Positions 40,827-49,350 are shown, counted from the stretch's first letter. The stretch: DNA of 64,000 bases from Alistipes sp. (GCA_017536555.1 JAFXHE010000016.1:1-64000); one strand, 5' to 3'. Numbers and translations: made by a program. The notes: a model not told the origin generated them from the letters alone.

Positions 40827-43151
40827 TTAGTCGTTCAGCGTGCGCCAGAAGCTGCACGTCGCCGTCTGGCTCTCGGGGTCGTATTCCGCTATTCGCTCCA
40901 GACGGAAGAGCGAGCTGTTTGCCCCTACGCGCAGTCTGAAGCGTGAGCGTATCGTCGCCCTGTCGCTTCGTGGGTCAAAGAGCGCGGCATACTCTACGGG
41001 TGTCAGGCGCAGACGACATACGAGCCTCTCGCGTTGCGACCTCTCGGCGTGCTCCGTGTCGTGGTAGTGGTGCAGACCACGACATCCGTCACGATCCTCG
41101 AAGCATAGCGTCGCCTCGCTGTCGCTGTCGTGAAACAGTGCCAGCGGGTAGCACGGCGTGGTTGTCGTCGCTGCCCAGTGCTCTGTTGCGGGCAGGGGCT
41201 TGAGACCCTCGTATAGCACTATGCGTGGCTCAACATAGTCGTTTGTGGCAATCGTGTCGCGGTCGCCCACCGTGAGCACCTTTGCCGAGGGAGCCTGTGC
41301 GATGTATCCCGCAAGCGAGGCTACGGGGGCAAAGAGTGGGTTTGTGCGACTCTCTGTGCCCTGCTTTGCGCCATAGCTCGTCGTGTGGTAGCTCCACTCG
41401 CCAACAGGGGTGCCATCCTCGGCTATGCGGCTCAACACGCCGTCGGCAGCCTGATATTTGAGCGTCGTGGTCTCGAAACACTCTGTCACACGCTCTTCGA
41501 GTGAGGTGTTGTCGTCGTCGAGCTGCTTTGTGCGCCAGTCTACAATGTCGTCCCTGAAGAAGTCGTCGTATGGCTCTATTATGAGCCTCTGCGAGGGCTT
41601 GTGCGAGTATATGCGCAGGTTGAACATCTGTGCTATCGCCTCGAGTAGCTGCGCCTGTGTGAATGGGTGGTTTGCCACATCCTTGAACTCCACCCACTCG
41701 CCATATCCTGCCACGCCGCCAAATACGGGTGTTACGCTGCAGCCGCTGTGTAGCGTGAGCCGCTGTCCTGGCTCGGCACCCTCGAATATCAGCTCGTCGA
41801 AGCGTTCAGGCGATGTTGGCGTGAGGAGCTTGTATGGCGAGCGCACATCCACCTCTACGGTGATGCTGCCCGAGGTCTCCACATAGTCGTTGTATATCGC
41901 CCAGTCGCCCTCAAAGGGTGTGTACGCGCCCTCGTCGCCAGCTCTTACGTAGAGCGTCAGTGGCTCGGTTACGTTTTCCTGTGCCACAAAGCTGTGGGTG
42001 TCGCCCGCGAAGCGTGTATGCCCAACTAACATATAGCCGTTACCCTCCGTGTGGTCGAATACCACCACCTTGTAGGCGTAGCCCTCGGTGAGGTTGTCGC
42101 GGCAATCCTTGTGCGGGTTGTTCAGCACGATTTGTACGGCGCAGTCGCCTGCGAGCGATATCGTGTCAAAGCCCCTCAACTGTCGGCTCGATGCGAGGCG
42201 ATACTCCGTGGTGTAGCGTATGTGGTAGTCAAAGGCGGTGCTTATCTCGCGTGTCGGCGTGAAGCGTATGCCACTCTCATCGGCACTGAAGCAGCCACCA
42301 TTGTTGTAGGCTCCCGTCAGGCGGTTGCCATCCTCGTCCACAGCATTGGGGTCGGCAGTGTCGACGATGCTGCCGATGTTTGAGGCGAAGATGGGCAGTG
42401 CTGCGTAGATGCGTCCGCTGCTGTCTGCCGTGTCGCTTGTCGTCGTCGTGCGATACGCCTTGAAGCCCATTGTGGCGTAGGCTGCGTCGCTCTCTACGTG
42501 TGGGTATGCGCCACTGAACATCAGCTTGCGGTATAGCTCGCTCTGCATAAAGCTGCTGTCGAGGGTGTAGCCGCTCTCGGCGAGCATCGCCTCAACCACT
42601 GCGCGCACCGCGATAAAGGGGTGGTAGTTGTGCGGCATTATGGGTGTCTGGGGCGTGTACATACCGCCGTCGCTCGGTGTGGGATACCTGTCGCGCCATA
42701 GCGGCAGGTAGCGTACATTCGCCTCGTCGTGCCACGTGCGTTCAATGTCGCCCAGCGTCATACAGCAGCTATGTTCTACCGTACTCTCGTCGAGGCGTGT
42801 TGTCGCAGCGCGCTTCGCCCACTCCTCGCCACCTGTGCGCAGCAGCAGCTTGAACTGCTTGGTGTTACCACTCTGCCTAACGCCTATGAGTGTCGCCATA
42901 CCCTCAAAGAGTGTTACGCCGTCGGCTGTGAGCGTGGCACGGTGGTAGCTGTCGTTGAATCTCTCGGCGTGGTAGATGTCATCGGCAAAGCGCATCAGTC
43001 GCTCCACCTCGGGTGTTGCTGCCACCTCCACCGTCATAGTGTCGCCCTCGCGCCACGCCTCCACACTTGCGAGCCTCTTGCTGTCGTAGCTCGGTAGGGT
43101 GACCTTGCCAACTAAAGGGCACTCTACGCCGTCAATCTTTAGACGTGTCAT
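40827..43151 (-). CDS. Large phage tail/baseplate-type structural protein
   Basis: 774 residues, largest of the cassette. The middle part has a pattern I associate with Bacteroidetes phage tail proteins (NYHPFIAVRAVVEAMLAES with GYTLDSSFMQSELYRKLMF). Beta-rich stretches follow. A segment QAQLLEAIAQMFNLRIYSHK with QRLIIEPYDDFF resembles baseplate hub-like domains. There is no signal peptide and no enzyme motif. Its start overlaps the stop of the upstream gene (ATGA type), so the two are coupled. Confidence 0.55.
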   Translation of the reverse strand: MTRLKIDGVECPLVGKVTLPSYDSKRLASVEAWREGDTMTVEVAATPEVERLMRFADDIYHAERFNDSYHRATLTADGVTLFEGMATLIGVRQSGNTKQFKLLLRTGGEEWAKRAATTRLDESTVEHSCCMTLGDIERTWHDEANVRYLPLWRDRYPTPSDGGMYTPQTPIMPHNYHPFIAVRAVVEAMLAESGYTLDSSFMQSELYRKLMFSGAYPHVESDAAYATMGFKAYRTTTTSDTADSSGRIYAALPIFASNIGSIVDTADPNAVDEDGNRLTGAYNNGGCFSADESGIRFTPTREISTAFDYHIRYTTEYRLASSRQLRGFDTISLAGDCAVQIVLNNPHKDCRDNLTEGYAYKVVVFDHTEGNGYMLVGHTRFAGDTHSFVAQENVTEPLTLYVRAGDEGAYTPFEGDWAIYNDYVETSGSITVEVDVRSPYKLLTPTSPERFDELIFEGAEPGQRLTLHSGCSVTPVFGGVAGYGEWVEFKDVANHPFTQAQLLEAIAQMFNLRIYSHKPSQRLIIEPYDDFFRDDIVDWRTKQLDDDNTSLEERVTECFETTTLKYQAADGVLSRIAEDGTPVGEWSYHTTSYGAKQGTESRTNPLFAPVASLAGYIAQAPSAKVLTVGDRDTIATNDYVEPRIVLYEGLKPLPATEHWAATTTTPCYPLALFHDSDSEATLCFEDRDGCRGLHHYHDTEHAERSQRERLVCRLRLTPVEYAALFDPRSDRATIRSRFRLRVGANSSLFRLERIAEYDPESQTATCSFWRTLND

Positions 43152-44116
43152 CTTCCACCTCCCTTCACCTTGTCGCGCACGACTACCCTCATCTGGCGCA
43201 GCTTGCCGTGGCTGTCATACTCCATCTTGCGCGTTAGAAGCTCCACCTGCTGCGGTGTGCTCCCCACAACCTCGTACACCTCCTCGGAGTGTATCAGCTC
43301 TGTGAGGCGTGCCATCTCCTTGTCACCGTCATAGCCCGATGCAAGCAGCGTCTCACGATATGCCTCGCGCAGGGTGTTGTGCTTGTGGTTGCCGCACTCC
43401 ACCGTTGCTACATCTGCTACGAGGCGTTGCGGCAGCGATGTCGGAAAGGTGTAGCTCTCGTAGCCGCCTTTGCTGTTGAGCCATATTAGGCGGCGTGACG
43501 AGGTGTTGCGTGCCACTACCGCGTAGTTGAGGTGGCAGACTATCGTCTTGTCGCACCATACAACCACCTCCACGCGCTCTATGCCTCGCTCAAGGTCGGT
43601 TATGGGCACTATCAGCTCTGCGGGCTTGCCCTGTGTATCGTAGCTTATGCGATTGGCGTCAGTGTGGTCGGCATAGACCTTGTTTAGCTGACACGCCACA
43701 TCGTGCTTGGCATATAGCGTCAGGTGGAGGGTGTCGCCTGCCGATATTGTAGCGCGTGTTGGCGGGCTGCTCAACGGTGCGAAGAAGGTGGTATCTATCG
43801 CCGTGCGAAAGTAGAACTGCTCTACTGACGAAACCTCTCCAGAGCTTACCACGATGCAGGCCGTCGAGGGTGATGCCACAATCTTCATCGTATCTGCCAT
43901 CTGCGGTGTTAGCGTTGCCACCTGTCGCACGTATGGTGCGATGTCAAAGCTGCCGCGCGTGACGCCCGAGAGTCGCACCGTGCCGAGTGTCATATTGCGC
44001 ATCGTGTCGAAGATGGTAAACTCCACGTCGGTTGGAGACGCAAGCTCGGTGTTGAAGCTGTAGATTAGTGGGTCGCGCCAGGAGGCTCCGTTTTTTGGTA
44101 ATGTTGTAAACTTCAT
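43148..44116 (-). CDS. Phage tail-associated protein, first gene of the cassette
   Basis: 322 residues from ATG 44116 (MKFTTLPKNGASW). An upstream in-frame start would add an unconserved 32 residues. It is predicted beta-rich, with DVEFTIFDTMRNMTLGTVRL and RLIWLNSKGGYESYTFPT. The latter resembles a motif in tail proteins that accompany the large tail protein in Bacteroidetes prophages; this is a recollection, not a search result. It is followed at once by the 774-residue gene. Confidence 0.5.
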   Translation of the reverse strand: MKFTTLPKNGASWRDPLIYSFNTELASPTDVEFTIFDTMRNMTLGTVRLSGVTRGSFDIAPYVRQVATLTPQMADTMKIVASPSTACIVVSSGEVSSVEQFYFRTAIDTTFFAPLSSPPTRATISAGDTLHLTLYAKHDVACQLNKVYADHTDANRISYDTQGKPAELIVPITDLERGIERVEVVVWCDKTIVCHLNYAVVARNTSSRRLIWLNSKGGYESYTFPTSLPQRLVADVATVECGNHKHNTLREAYRETLLASGYDGDKEMARLTELIHSEEVYEVVGSTPQQVELLTRKMEYDSHGKLRQMRVVVRDKVKGGGR

Positions 44117-44363
44117 TGTTAAATAATTTAAGTGTTTAAGGCAGCCTCCAAAGTGGTGGCTGATGCGCCCCCTTTTGCTGCAGTCATCAGAGGGTCGTCG
44201 GCTTGTTAACAATATTGTTGAGTGTTTATTTAGACCTGTTTATAGGTCGCTTAAAGCATTTGAATAACAACCATATAACATTGTTGATAACACTTGCTGT
44301 GTGAGTGTTGAAAGTGTTGATAATGCTATTTTGGTTGGTTGCTTTTGTTTGTGAATCACAGTG
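44117..44363. other. Leader region of the phage-like cassette
   Basis: About 250 bases without a gene between the cassette promoter and its first start codon. It contains several near-palindromic AT-rich words such as TTAACAATATTGTTGA (44207-44222), GACCTGTTTATAGGTC (44234-44249) and repeated GTTGATAA. These could be operator or replication-like sites; none is assigned. Confidence 0.4.
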
Positions 44364-44395
44364 CAAATATACAACATAAAAAAGCCTTTGTCAAG
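44364..44395 (-). promoter_or_regulatory. Promoter of the phage-like cassette
   Basis: On the minus strand TATATTTG (44371-44364), with CTTG (44395-44392) 20 bases upstream. It is a host-type housekeeping pattern, so the cassette should be transcribable without a phage activator. Confidence 0.6.
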
Positions 44396-44469
44396 AGCAA
44401 AAGTTAAATTTTTGATATTAATTTTTTATCCCGAAGTCAATTTATTTAACACTCATCGTGTTACGAGAA

Positions 44470-44500
44470 TTGGCGATATGAAAAAAAATTGTTATATTTG
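44470..44500 (+). promoter_or_regulatory. Promoter of prfA
   Basis: TTGG (44470-44473), 19 bases, TATATTTG (44493-44500). The leader would be about 65 bases to the ATG at 44574. Confidence 0.65.
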
Positions 44501-44573
44501 CGCGAATTAATTATAGATGCGGTGCGCGAGTGCCGCGACAAGAGGATTTAGAATACGAAAATTACTAAAACTT

Positions 44574-45659
44574 ATGGCAGATAATTCAATATTGGTGCGC
44601 CTCGACGGATTGCGTCTTAAGTACGAGGAGATTGGTCAGAAGTTGACCGACCCCGAGGTGATTGCCGACGTAAAGCAGTTTGTGCAGCTCACCAAGGAGT
44701 ACAAGGAGCTGGAGCCTATCATCGAGACCTCGGAGCGTTTCCGCACGGCTCTCGCTAACCTTGCCGAGGCAAAGGATGTATTGGCAAACGAGAAGGACGA
44801 GGAGTTCCGCGAGATTGCGCGCGAGGAGATAGCAACGCTTGAGCCCGCTATCGCAAAGATGGAGGAGGATATCAAGCTCCTGCTCATCCCCAAAGACCCG
44901 CAGGACGACAAGAACGCTATCGTCGAGATACGTGGTGGCACGGGTGGCGACGAGGCGGCAATCTTCGCTGGCGACCTGTTGCGTATGTACACCAAGTACA
45001 TCGAGTCGAAGGGCTGGCGTTACGTGATTACCTCATCATCCGATGGTGCTGCTGGCGGCTACAAGGAGGTTGTTATGAAGGTTACGGGACAGAGCGTCTA
45101 CGGCACTCTGAAGTATGAGTCGGGCGTACACCGCGTGCAGCGCGTGCCCCAGACCGAGACGCAGGGACGTGTACACACCTCTGCGGCATCTGTGGCTGTG
45201 CTCCCCGAGGCGGAGGAGTTCGATATCGAGATCTCTATGAACGACATCCGCAAGGATATATTCTGTGCATCGGGCCCTGGCGGTCAGTCGGTGAATACCA
45301 CCTACTCGGCAATTCGCCTTACCCACATCCCCACAGGTATTGTCGTGCAGTGTCAGGATCAGAAGTCGCAGCTCAAGAACTTCGATAAGGCATTCGAGGA
45401 GTTGCGCACGCGTGTCTTCAACCTCGAGTACTCGAAGTACCTCGATGAGATTGCCTCGAAGCGTAAGACGATGGTATCTACGGGTGACCGCTCTGCCAAG
45501 ATTCGTACCTACAACTATCCGCAGGGACGTATCACCGACCACCGTATCAACTACACCATCTACAACCTCTCGGCATTTATGGATGGCGACATTCAGGATG
45601 TCATCGACCAGCTTATCGTCGCCGAGAACGCCGAGCGTCTCAAGGAGAGCGAGTTGTAG
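44574..45659 (+). CDS. prfA: Peptide chain release factor 1
   Basis: 361 residues from ATG 44574; an extension to 44517 would overlap the promoter region. The catalytic GGQ is in SGPGGQSVNTTYSA, and RLTHIPTGI follows. RF1 reads UAA and UAG stops. All domains are full length. It lies divergent from the phage-like cassette. Confidence 0.96.
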   Translation: MADNSILVRLDGLRLKYEEIGQKLTDPEVIADVKQFVQLTKEYKELEPIIETSERFRTALANLAEAKDVLANEKDEEFREIAREEIATLEPAIAKMEEDIKLLLIPKDPQDDKNAIVEIRGGTGGDEAAIFAGDLLRMYTKYIESKGWRYVITSSSDGAAGGYKEVVMKVTGQSVYGTLKYESGVHRVQRVPQTETQGRVHTSAASVAVLPEAEEFDIEISMNDIRKDIFCASGPGGQSVNTTYSAIRLTHIPTGIVVQCQDQKSQLKNFDKAFEELRTRVFNLEYSKYLDEIASKRKTMVSTGDRSAKIRTYNYPQGRITDHRINYTIYNLSAFMDGDIQDVIDQLIVAENAERLKESEL

Positions 45660-45711
45660 TGAGGGTAGGGGAGATATAGAGTGTTGTTCGACAACCCCCA
45701 CACCATTGTAT

Positions 45712-45746
45712 CGACCCGACCCCTCATCTGGGGTTAGGTCGTTTTG
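45712..45746 (+). terminator. Terminator after prfA
   Basis: CGACCCGACCCC (45712-45723) pairs with GGGGTTAGGTCG (45730-45741), with one wobble and one mismatch, followed by TTTT. Confidence 0.7.
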
Positions 45747-45796
45747 TATAATATAACCCTGCTGCGCGACGTTTGTGGGGTATAATAGTATCGGAT

Positions 45797-46222
45797 ATGA
45801 GCCTTAAGAGTCTGTTGCTGATGATTATGTGTACAGCCCTCGCTGCTGTGGCATCAGCCAATGAGCCAGAGCGTAGTGCTATGGCGCGCAAGAGTGGTAA
45901 GCAGCTCACTGTCAAGGAGTGGAAGACGACACCCGACGGCAAGAATAGCTGGATAGACCACATCGAGGTATATAACGCCAAGGGCGAGCTTATACGCGAG
46001 GAGGAGTATGCCGACTATGGTCGCCACCTGTCGTGGCGGTCGGAGTATACCTACGACACGCAGGGTCGCTTGCAGATGGAGGTTGTCTATAATGAGCGTG
46101 GCAAGGTGCAGAAGGTGCGAAAGTTTGAGTACGACGACAAGGGTGTGTGTACGCGCCGCCTGAACTACTCGGCAAACGGCATCCTTAACTCCTACCGCCG
46201 CTTTGAGTATAGCTACGAGTAG
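45797..46222 (+). CDS. Small exported YD-repeat-like protein
   Basis: 141 residues from ATG 45797 (MSLKSLLLMIMCTALAAVAS). A signal peptide, cleaved probably at ASA-NE, is followed by three or four YD-like strands: VYNAKGELIREEEYADYG, YTYDTQGRLQMEVVYNERG and FEYDDKGVCTRRLNY. This is the minimal repeat seen in RHS and YwqK-like proteins; there is no toxin domain. It is probably periplasmic or surface. Function unknown. It starts the run toward the polyphosphate polymerase gene. Confidence 0.65.
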   Translation: MSLKSLLLMIMCTALAAVASANEPERSAMARKSGKQLTVKEWKTTPDGKNSWIDHIEVYNAKGELIREEEYADYGRHLSWRSEYTYDTQGRLQMEVVYNERGKVQKVRKFEYDDKGVCTRRLNYSANGILNSYRRFEYSYE

Positions 46223-46313
46223 GCGAGCAGGGTAGGCGAGCAGGCGAGGAGCAAGCGAGGGGCGCAAACGAGCAGGGTAGGCGAGCAGGGTAGGCAAGAG
46301 AGCAGTGGGAGAA
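46223..46313 (+). repeat. Degenerate GGCGAGCAGGGTA repeats
   Basis: The gap is made of variants of GGCGAGCAGGGTA, with about four recognisable copies (near 46222, 46233, 46270 and 46281). It lies just before the polyphosphate polymerase gene. No gene is seen. Confidence 0.7.
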
Positions 46314-46346
46314 TAGAGTGTATAGAATAAAAAGGCAGATGTGGCG

Positions 46347-47147
46347 ATGAGATACGAGGAGCTTAATAGCCTTAAGTTGTGGCGCACGATGGCTACAATC
46401 ACGCTCGATGAGATGCGTGGTGTGAAGCTGATGAATCGTGTAGACACCAAGTATGTTATGACCACTGCCGAGGCGTTGGAGCTCGTTGAGCGAGGTGCCG
46501 AGCGTGGCTACCGCGTGCAGACTATCGGCGATGTGCGTGCTGCGCGTTACGATACGCTCTACTACGACACTGCGGAGCGCGCTATGTATGTCGCCCACCA
46601 CAACCAGCAGCTCACGCGCCAGAAGATACGCACCCGCCACTATGTTGAGAGTGGAGCCACCTTTCTTGAGATTAAGAACAAGAGCAATCGTGGCAGAACG
46701 CGCAAGCGTCGTGTGGCTATTGCGCACACGCTCTTCGAGGAGTTTCGTGGCGATGCTGCGGCTATGGCACACTATGCGGAGTATGCGTGGTACGATGCGC
46801 AGAGGCTCTCGCCAGCACTCTCGACGCGCTTTGTGCGTATCACGCTTGTCAACAGTGAGCTTACGGAGCGTCTTACCATCGACCTCGACCTGCGCTACTG
46901 CGATGTGCGTAGTGGTCGTGAGGCGCACATCGACAATATGGCTATCGTCGAGCTTAAGCAGGATGGCACGGCGGAGTCTGTTGCCAAGCGGCTGCTGCAA
47001 GATATGCGCATACAACCCTGCAAGGTTAGTAAATATTGCCTCGGCACGTCGCTCACCGTTGCCGACATTAAGCGTAACCGCTATAAGGAGAAGTTGCGTA
47101 CCATAGAGCTGCGCCTGCAACGTGGTATGCTAACCTCCCGAGAATAA
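46347..47147 (+). CDS. VTC-type polyphosphate polymerase
   Basis: 266 residues from ATG 46347. The tunnel-enzyme (CYTH/VTC) residues are visible in order: MNRVDTKYV, RQKIRTRHY, FLEIKNKSNRGRTRKRR, DNMAIVELKQ and KVSKYCLG. These supply the basic lining and metal acids used to make polyphosphate from ATP in the VTC4 family. No membrane span is seen. The next gene encodes a DUF4956 membrane protein, a frequent partner that may anchor or export the product; this is inferred. Confidence 0.85.
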   Translation: MRYEELNSLKLWRTMATITLDEMRGVKLMNRVDTKYVMTTAEALELVERGAERGYRVQTIGDVRAARYDTLYYDTAERAMYVAHHNQQLTRQKIRTRHYVESGATFLEIKNKSNRGRTRKRRVAIAHTLFEEFRGDAAAMAHYAEYAWYDAQRLSPALSTRFVRITLVNSELTERLTIDLDLRYCDVRSGREAHIDNMAIVELKQDGTAESVAKRLLQDMRIQPCKVSKYCLGTSLTVADIKRNRYKEKLRTIELRLQRGMLTSRE

Positions 47148-47230
47148 GATGATAACAGGGCGGACAGCCCACAACCCGAGAATAAAATGATAATTGGGCG
47201 GACAGCCCACAACCCGAGAATAAGATGATA
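47137..47230 (+). repeat. 38-bp tandem repeat spanning a stop and the next start
   Basis: CCCGAGAATAARATGATA occurs at 47137, 47175 and 47213, an exact 38-base period (two and a half units). Each is followed by GGGCGGACAGCCCACAA in the first two units. The first copy contains the stop codon of the polymerase gene and the third contains the start codon of the DUF4956 gene (47225). Confidence 0.9.
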
Positions 47231-47974
47231 CATTTTGAGAATGAGGGTCTTGACCCAGATATCTTTGATGCCGAGATAGCCGCCCTGTCGGGTGCTGGTA
47301 GCGATATGGGTGCTACCTTTCTTGGAATACCTTTGTGTGACACGCAGTCACTCTTGCAGTTGGCACTCCAGTTTGTCTTTAACTTGGTGGTGTGTGCCGT
47401 CGTCGTGCGCTACTTCTACTATCCGAAGAGCCGCCGCAAGGACTTCTCCGTGACCTTTATGCTCTTCTCGTCGGCTGTCTTTTTGTTACTCTTCTTTATG
47501 AAGAGTGTGGGTATCGACGTGAGCATAGGTCTTGGTCTGTTTATGATATTTGGCATTATGCGCTACCGTACCGAGATGGTTCCTATCCGCGAGATGACCT
47601 ATCTCTTTTTGACCATTGCCATCGCCGTCATCAATGGCATCAACCTTATGGTGTCGTATGCCGAGCTTGCCCTCGCTAACGCCCTCATCTTGCTGCTGTT
47701 GGCAGTCTTGGAGTATGGCGTTGTGCGTCGTCGCACCGCCACCAAGTTAGTCTGCTACGAGCGCATCGAGCTTATACGCCCCGAGCGTCGTCAGGAGCTT
47801 GTTGCCGACCTTGAGTCGCGCTTGGGCATCCGTGTTGAGGGTGTCGAGGTCGGCAATGTCGACTTTCTACGCGATGTAGCCTTCCTCAAGGTTAAGTATA
47901 CCCCTGCGGAGGGCGAGAGCGGTGCGAGCGATGCTACGCTAAAGCTGAACGAGAAGAACGCATTTAATGAGTAA
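47225..47974 (+). CDS. DUF4956 membrane protein
   Basis: 249 residues. Five membrane spans (about 43-65, 75-95, 98-113, 124-141 and 148-167) are followed by a soluble domain of about 80 residues with GIRVEGVEVGNVDFLRDVAF. The arginine-rich IMRYRTEMVPIREMTYL loop is typical of DUF4956. The family has no established biochemistry but often accompanies polyphosphate polymerase-like genes, as here. The start is embedded in the 38-base repeat. Confidence 0.85.
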   Translation: MIHFENEGLDPDIFDAEIAALSGAGSDMGATFLGIPLCDTQSLLQLALQFVFNLVVCAVVVRYFYYPKSRRKDFSVTFMLFSSAVFLLLFFMKSVGIDVSIGLGLFMIFGIMRYRTEMVPIREMTYLFLTIAIAVINGINLMVSYAELALANALILLLLAVLEYGVVRRRTATKLVCYERIELIRPERRQELVADLESRLGIRVEGVEVGNVDFLRDVAFLKVKYTPAEGESGASDATLKLNEKNAFNE

Positions 47975-47995
47975 CCTGCTAACACCTACGCTGTT

Positions 47996-48781
47996 ATGAG
48001 AAATATCTATTATATTGTTACTTGTGTCGCTATGCTGTGTGCTACAACGCTGCGCGCGCAAAGTGTCCCTGCGCCCGAGCGTGCTACTAGCAATGACCTC
48101 CGCGCCCGTGTTGAGGGAGCCTTCGAGTGGGAGCCTGTCAAGCACTTGTCGCTCGAGGCATCGTTCCAGATGCGCCTCAAGGAGGATATGTCCACTGTCG
48201 ACCGCCTGCAGACGGGTGTTGGCGTGGAGTATGAGGTGTGTAAATACTTCAGTGTCGGTGCCGACTACCTTCTTATAAACCCCCACGAGCGCAGTGGCTG
48301 GGAGCATCCGCGCCATCGTGCAAACCTAAACTTGGAGGCCTCTGTTAAGGTGGGACGTGTCGATTTGTCGTTGCGCGAGAGGCTGCAAACCACCTTCCGC
48401 ACCGACTCTGTAAACCGCTTCGAGAAGCCCGACCCCGAGATGGTGCTTCGCTCGCGCCTTGAGGCGGAGTATAACATACGCCACTCGAAGTGGACACCCT
48501 ATCTGCTCTTTGAGCTCAACAACACGCTCAATGCTCCGCGCGTTGTAGAAAACTTTAAGGAGGCTGCGTTGCGCTGCGATAACTATGTTACGCGCTACCG
48601 TGCTGGCGCAGGTGTCAAGTACCGCATCACACGTAACCACCGCTTGGAGTTCTACTACTATATGGACTATGACCGTAGCTATAATATTGACTATAAAGGC
48701 AATAAGGGTGATTTGAAGGGCTACGTTCAGGAGAATGAGTTTAGACACATCTTCGGTGTGTCGTATAAATTTAAGTTGTAG
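47996..48781 (+). CDS. DUF2490-type outer membrane beta-barrel
   Basis: 261 residues. Signal peptide MRNIYYIVTCVAMLCATTLR with cleavage near RAQ. Alternating amphipathic strands (VEGAFEWEPVKHLSLEASF, VGVEYEVCKYFSVGADYLL) end with FRHIFGVSYKFKL, a C-terminal barrel signature. It fits DUF2490, a family of small barrels. Substrate unknown. Located between DUF4956 and TonB-like genes. Confidence 0.8.
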   Translation: MRNIYYIVTCVAMLCATTLRAQSVPAPERATSNDLRARVEGAFEWEPVKHLSLEASFQMRLKEDMSTVDRLQTGVGVEYEVCKYFSVGADYLLINPHERSGWEHPRHRANLNLEASVKVGRVDLSLRERLQTTFRTDSVNRFEKPDPEMVLRSRLEAEYNIRHSKWTPYLLFELNNTLNAPRVVENFKEAALRCDNYVTRYRAGAGVKYRITRNHRLEFYYYMDYDRSYNIDYKGNKGDLKGYVQENEFRHIFGVSYKFKL

Positions 48782-48783
48782 CT

Positions 48784-49326
48784 ATGCGCCGACTGCTGCT
48801 TATCGTATCTCTTGTATGTTGTGCCGCGACGCTTGTTGCGCGTGAGCCGCTCTATGTCGTCAATGGTGTTGTTGTTGCCACTATCGACAACATCCCGCAC
48901 GAGGATATAGAGTCTATCGACGTGCTCCCTGCCGACGATGATACGGTGCTTAAGTGGGGTGTTGAGGCGAGTGAGGGTGTTATCCTCGTCACGCTCAAGT
49001 ATGACACCCCTGCGCGCTTTGTTGTGGATGGCTACACCAACTTCACCGACTACCTGCTGTCGCACGTTAGGTGGGACGATAGTATGCCTGTTGCGCGCGT
49101 GTCGTTGCGTGTCGTCGTGGGCGAGGATGGACGTGCCGTCGTTAGTGAGGTGCTGCAATCCACCTCGCGCCAGCTGCTTAAGCGTGTTGAGAGGGCTATC
49201 GCTGTGGCTCCTGTGTGGCGGCCTGCTATGCGTGATGGTGTCGCTGTCGGTAGCACCCACCTTGTCAATGTACAACTCCCCGAGGGACGTAAGATGCCCG
49301 CAGAGCTGGGAGTGATACTACTATAA
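48784..49326 (+). CDS. TonB C-terminal domain protein with a plug-like segment
   Basis: 180 residues. Signal peptide MRRLLLIVSLVCCAATLVAR. Residues about 22-70 (YVVNGVVV, DIESIDVLP, WGVEASEGVILVTLK) copy the plug-domain motif of SusC-type receptors. Residues about 80-175 match a TonB C-terminal fold (ARVSLRVVVGEDGRAVVSEV, then APVWRPAMRDGVAV). It has no membrane anchor or Pro-rich linker, so it is unlikely to be an energising TonB. It may dock on receptors. Close coupling (2 bases) to the barrel gene. Confidence 0.65.
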   Translation: MRRLLLIVSLVCCAATLVAREPLYVVNGVVVATIDNIPHEDIESIDVLPADDDTVLKWGVEASEGVILVTLKYDTPARFVVDGYTNFTDYLLSHVRWDDSMPVARVSLRVVVGEDGRAVVSEVLQSTSRQLLKRVERAIAVAPVWRPAMRDGVAVGSTHLVNVQLPEGRKMPAELGVILL

Positions 49327-49350
49327 TGTAATCCCTATAACTCTATTAAT

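Larger units (their letters stand above)
36243..44116 (-). mobile_element. Compact phage-derived structural and lysis cassette
   Basis: Eight genes on one strand, all open and mostly touching or overlapping, lie between pckA and prfA. In transcription order they are two tail/baseplate-like proteins, ClpP-like protease, major capsid protein, portal, adaptor candidate, holin and lysozyme-like protein. I find no terminase, integrase, repressor, replication gene, tail tube or tape measure, and no attachment repeats at the borders. Codon use resembles the host. It is either a decayed prophage whose remaining part stays intact, or a retained particle-forming system. Confidence 0.75.

Noticed and set aside
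36243-44116. Complete active prophage
   Set aside because: No integrase, terminase, tape measure, replication or repressor gene is visible and no border repeats were found.
36243-44116. Type VI secretion or contractile injection system
   Set aside because: No sheath, tube, spike or AAA ATPase gene; portal, capsid and prohead protease point to a phage head.
47137-47230. CRISPR array or integron site
   Set aside because: A simple 38-base tandem duplication with two and a half units.
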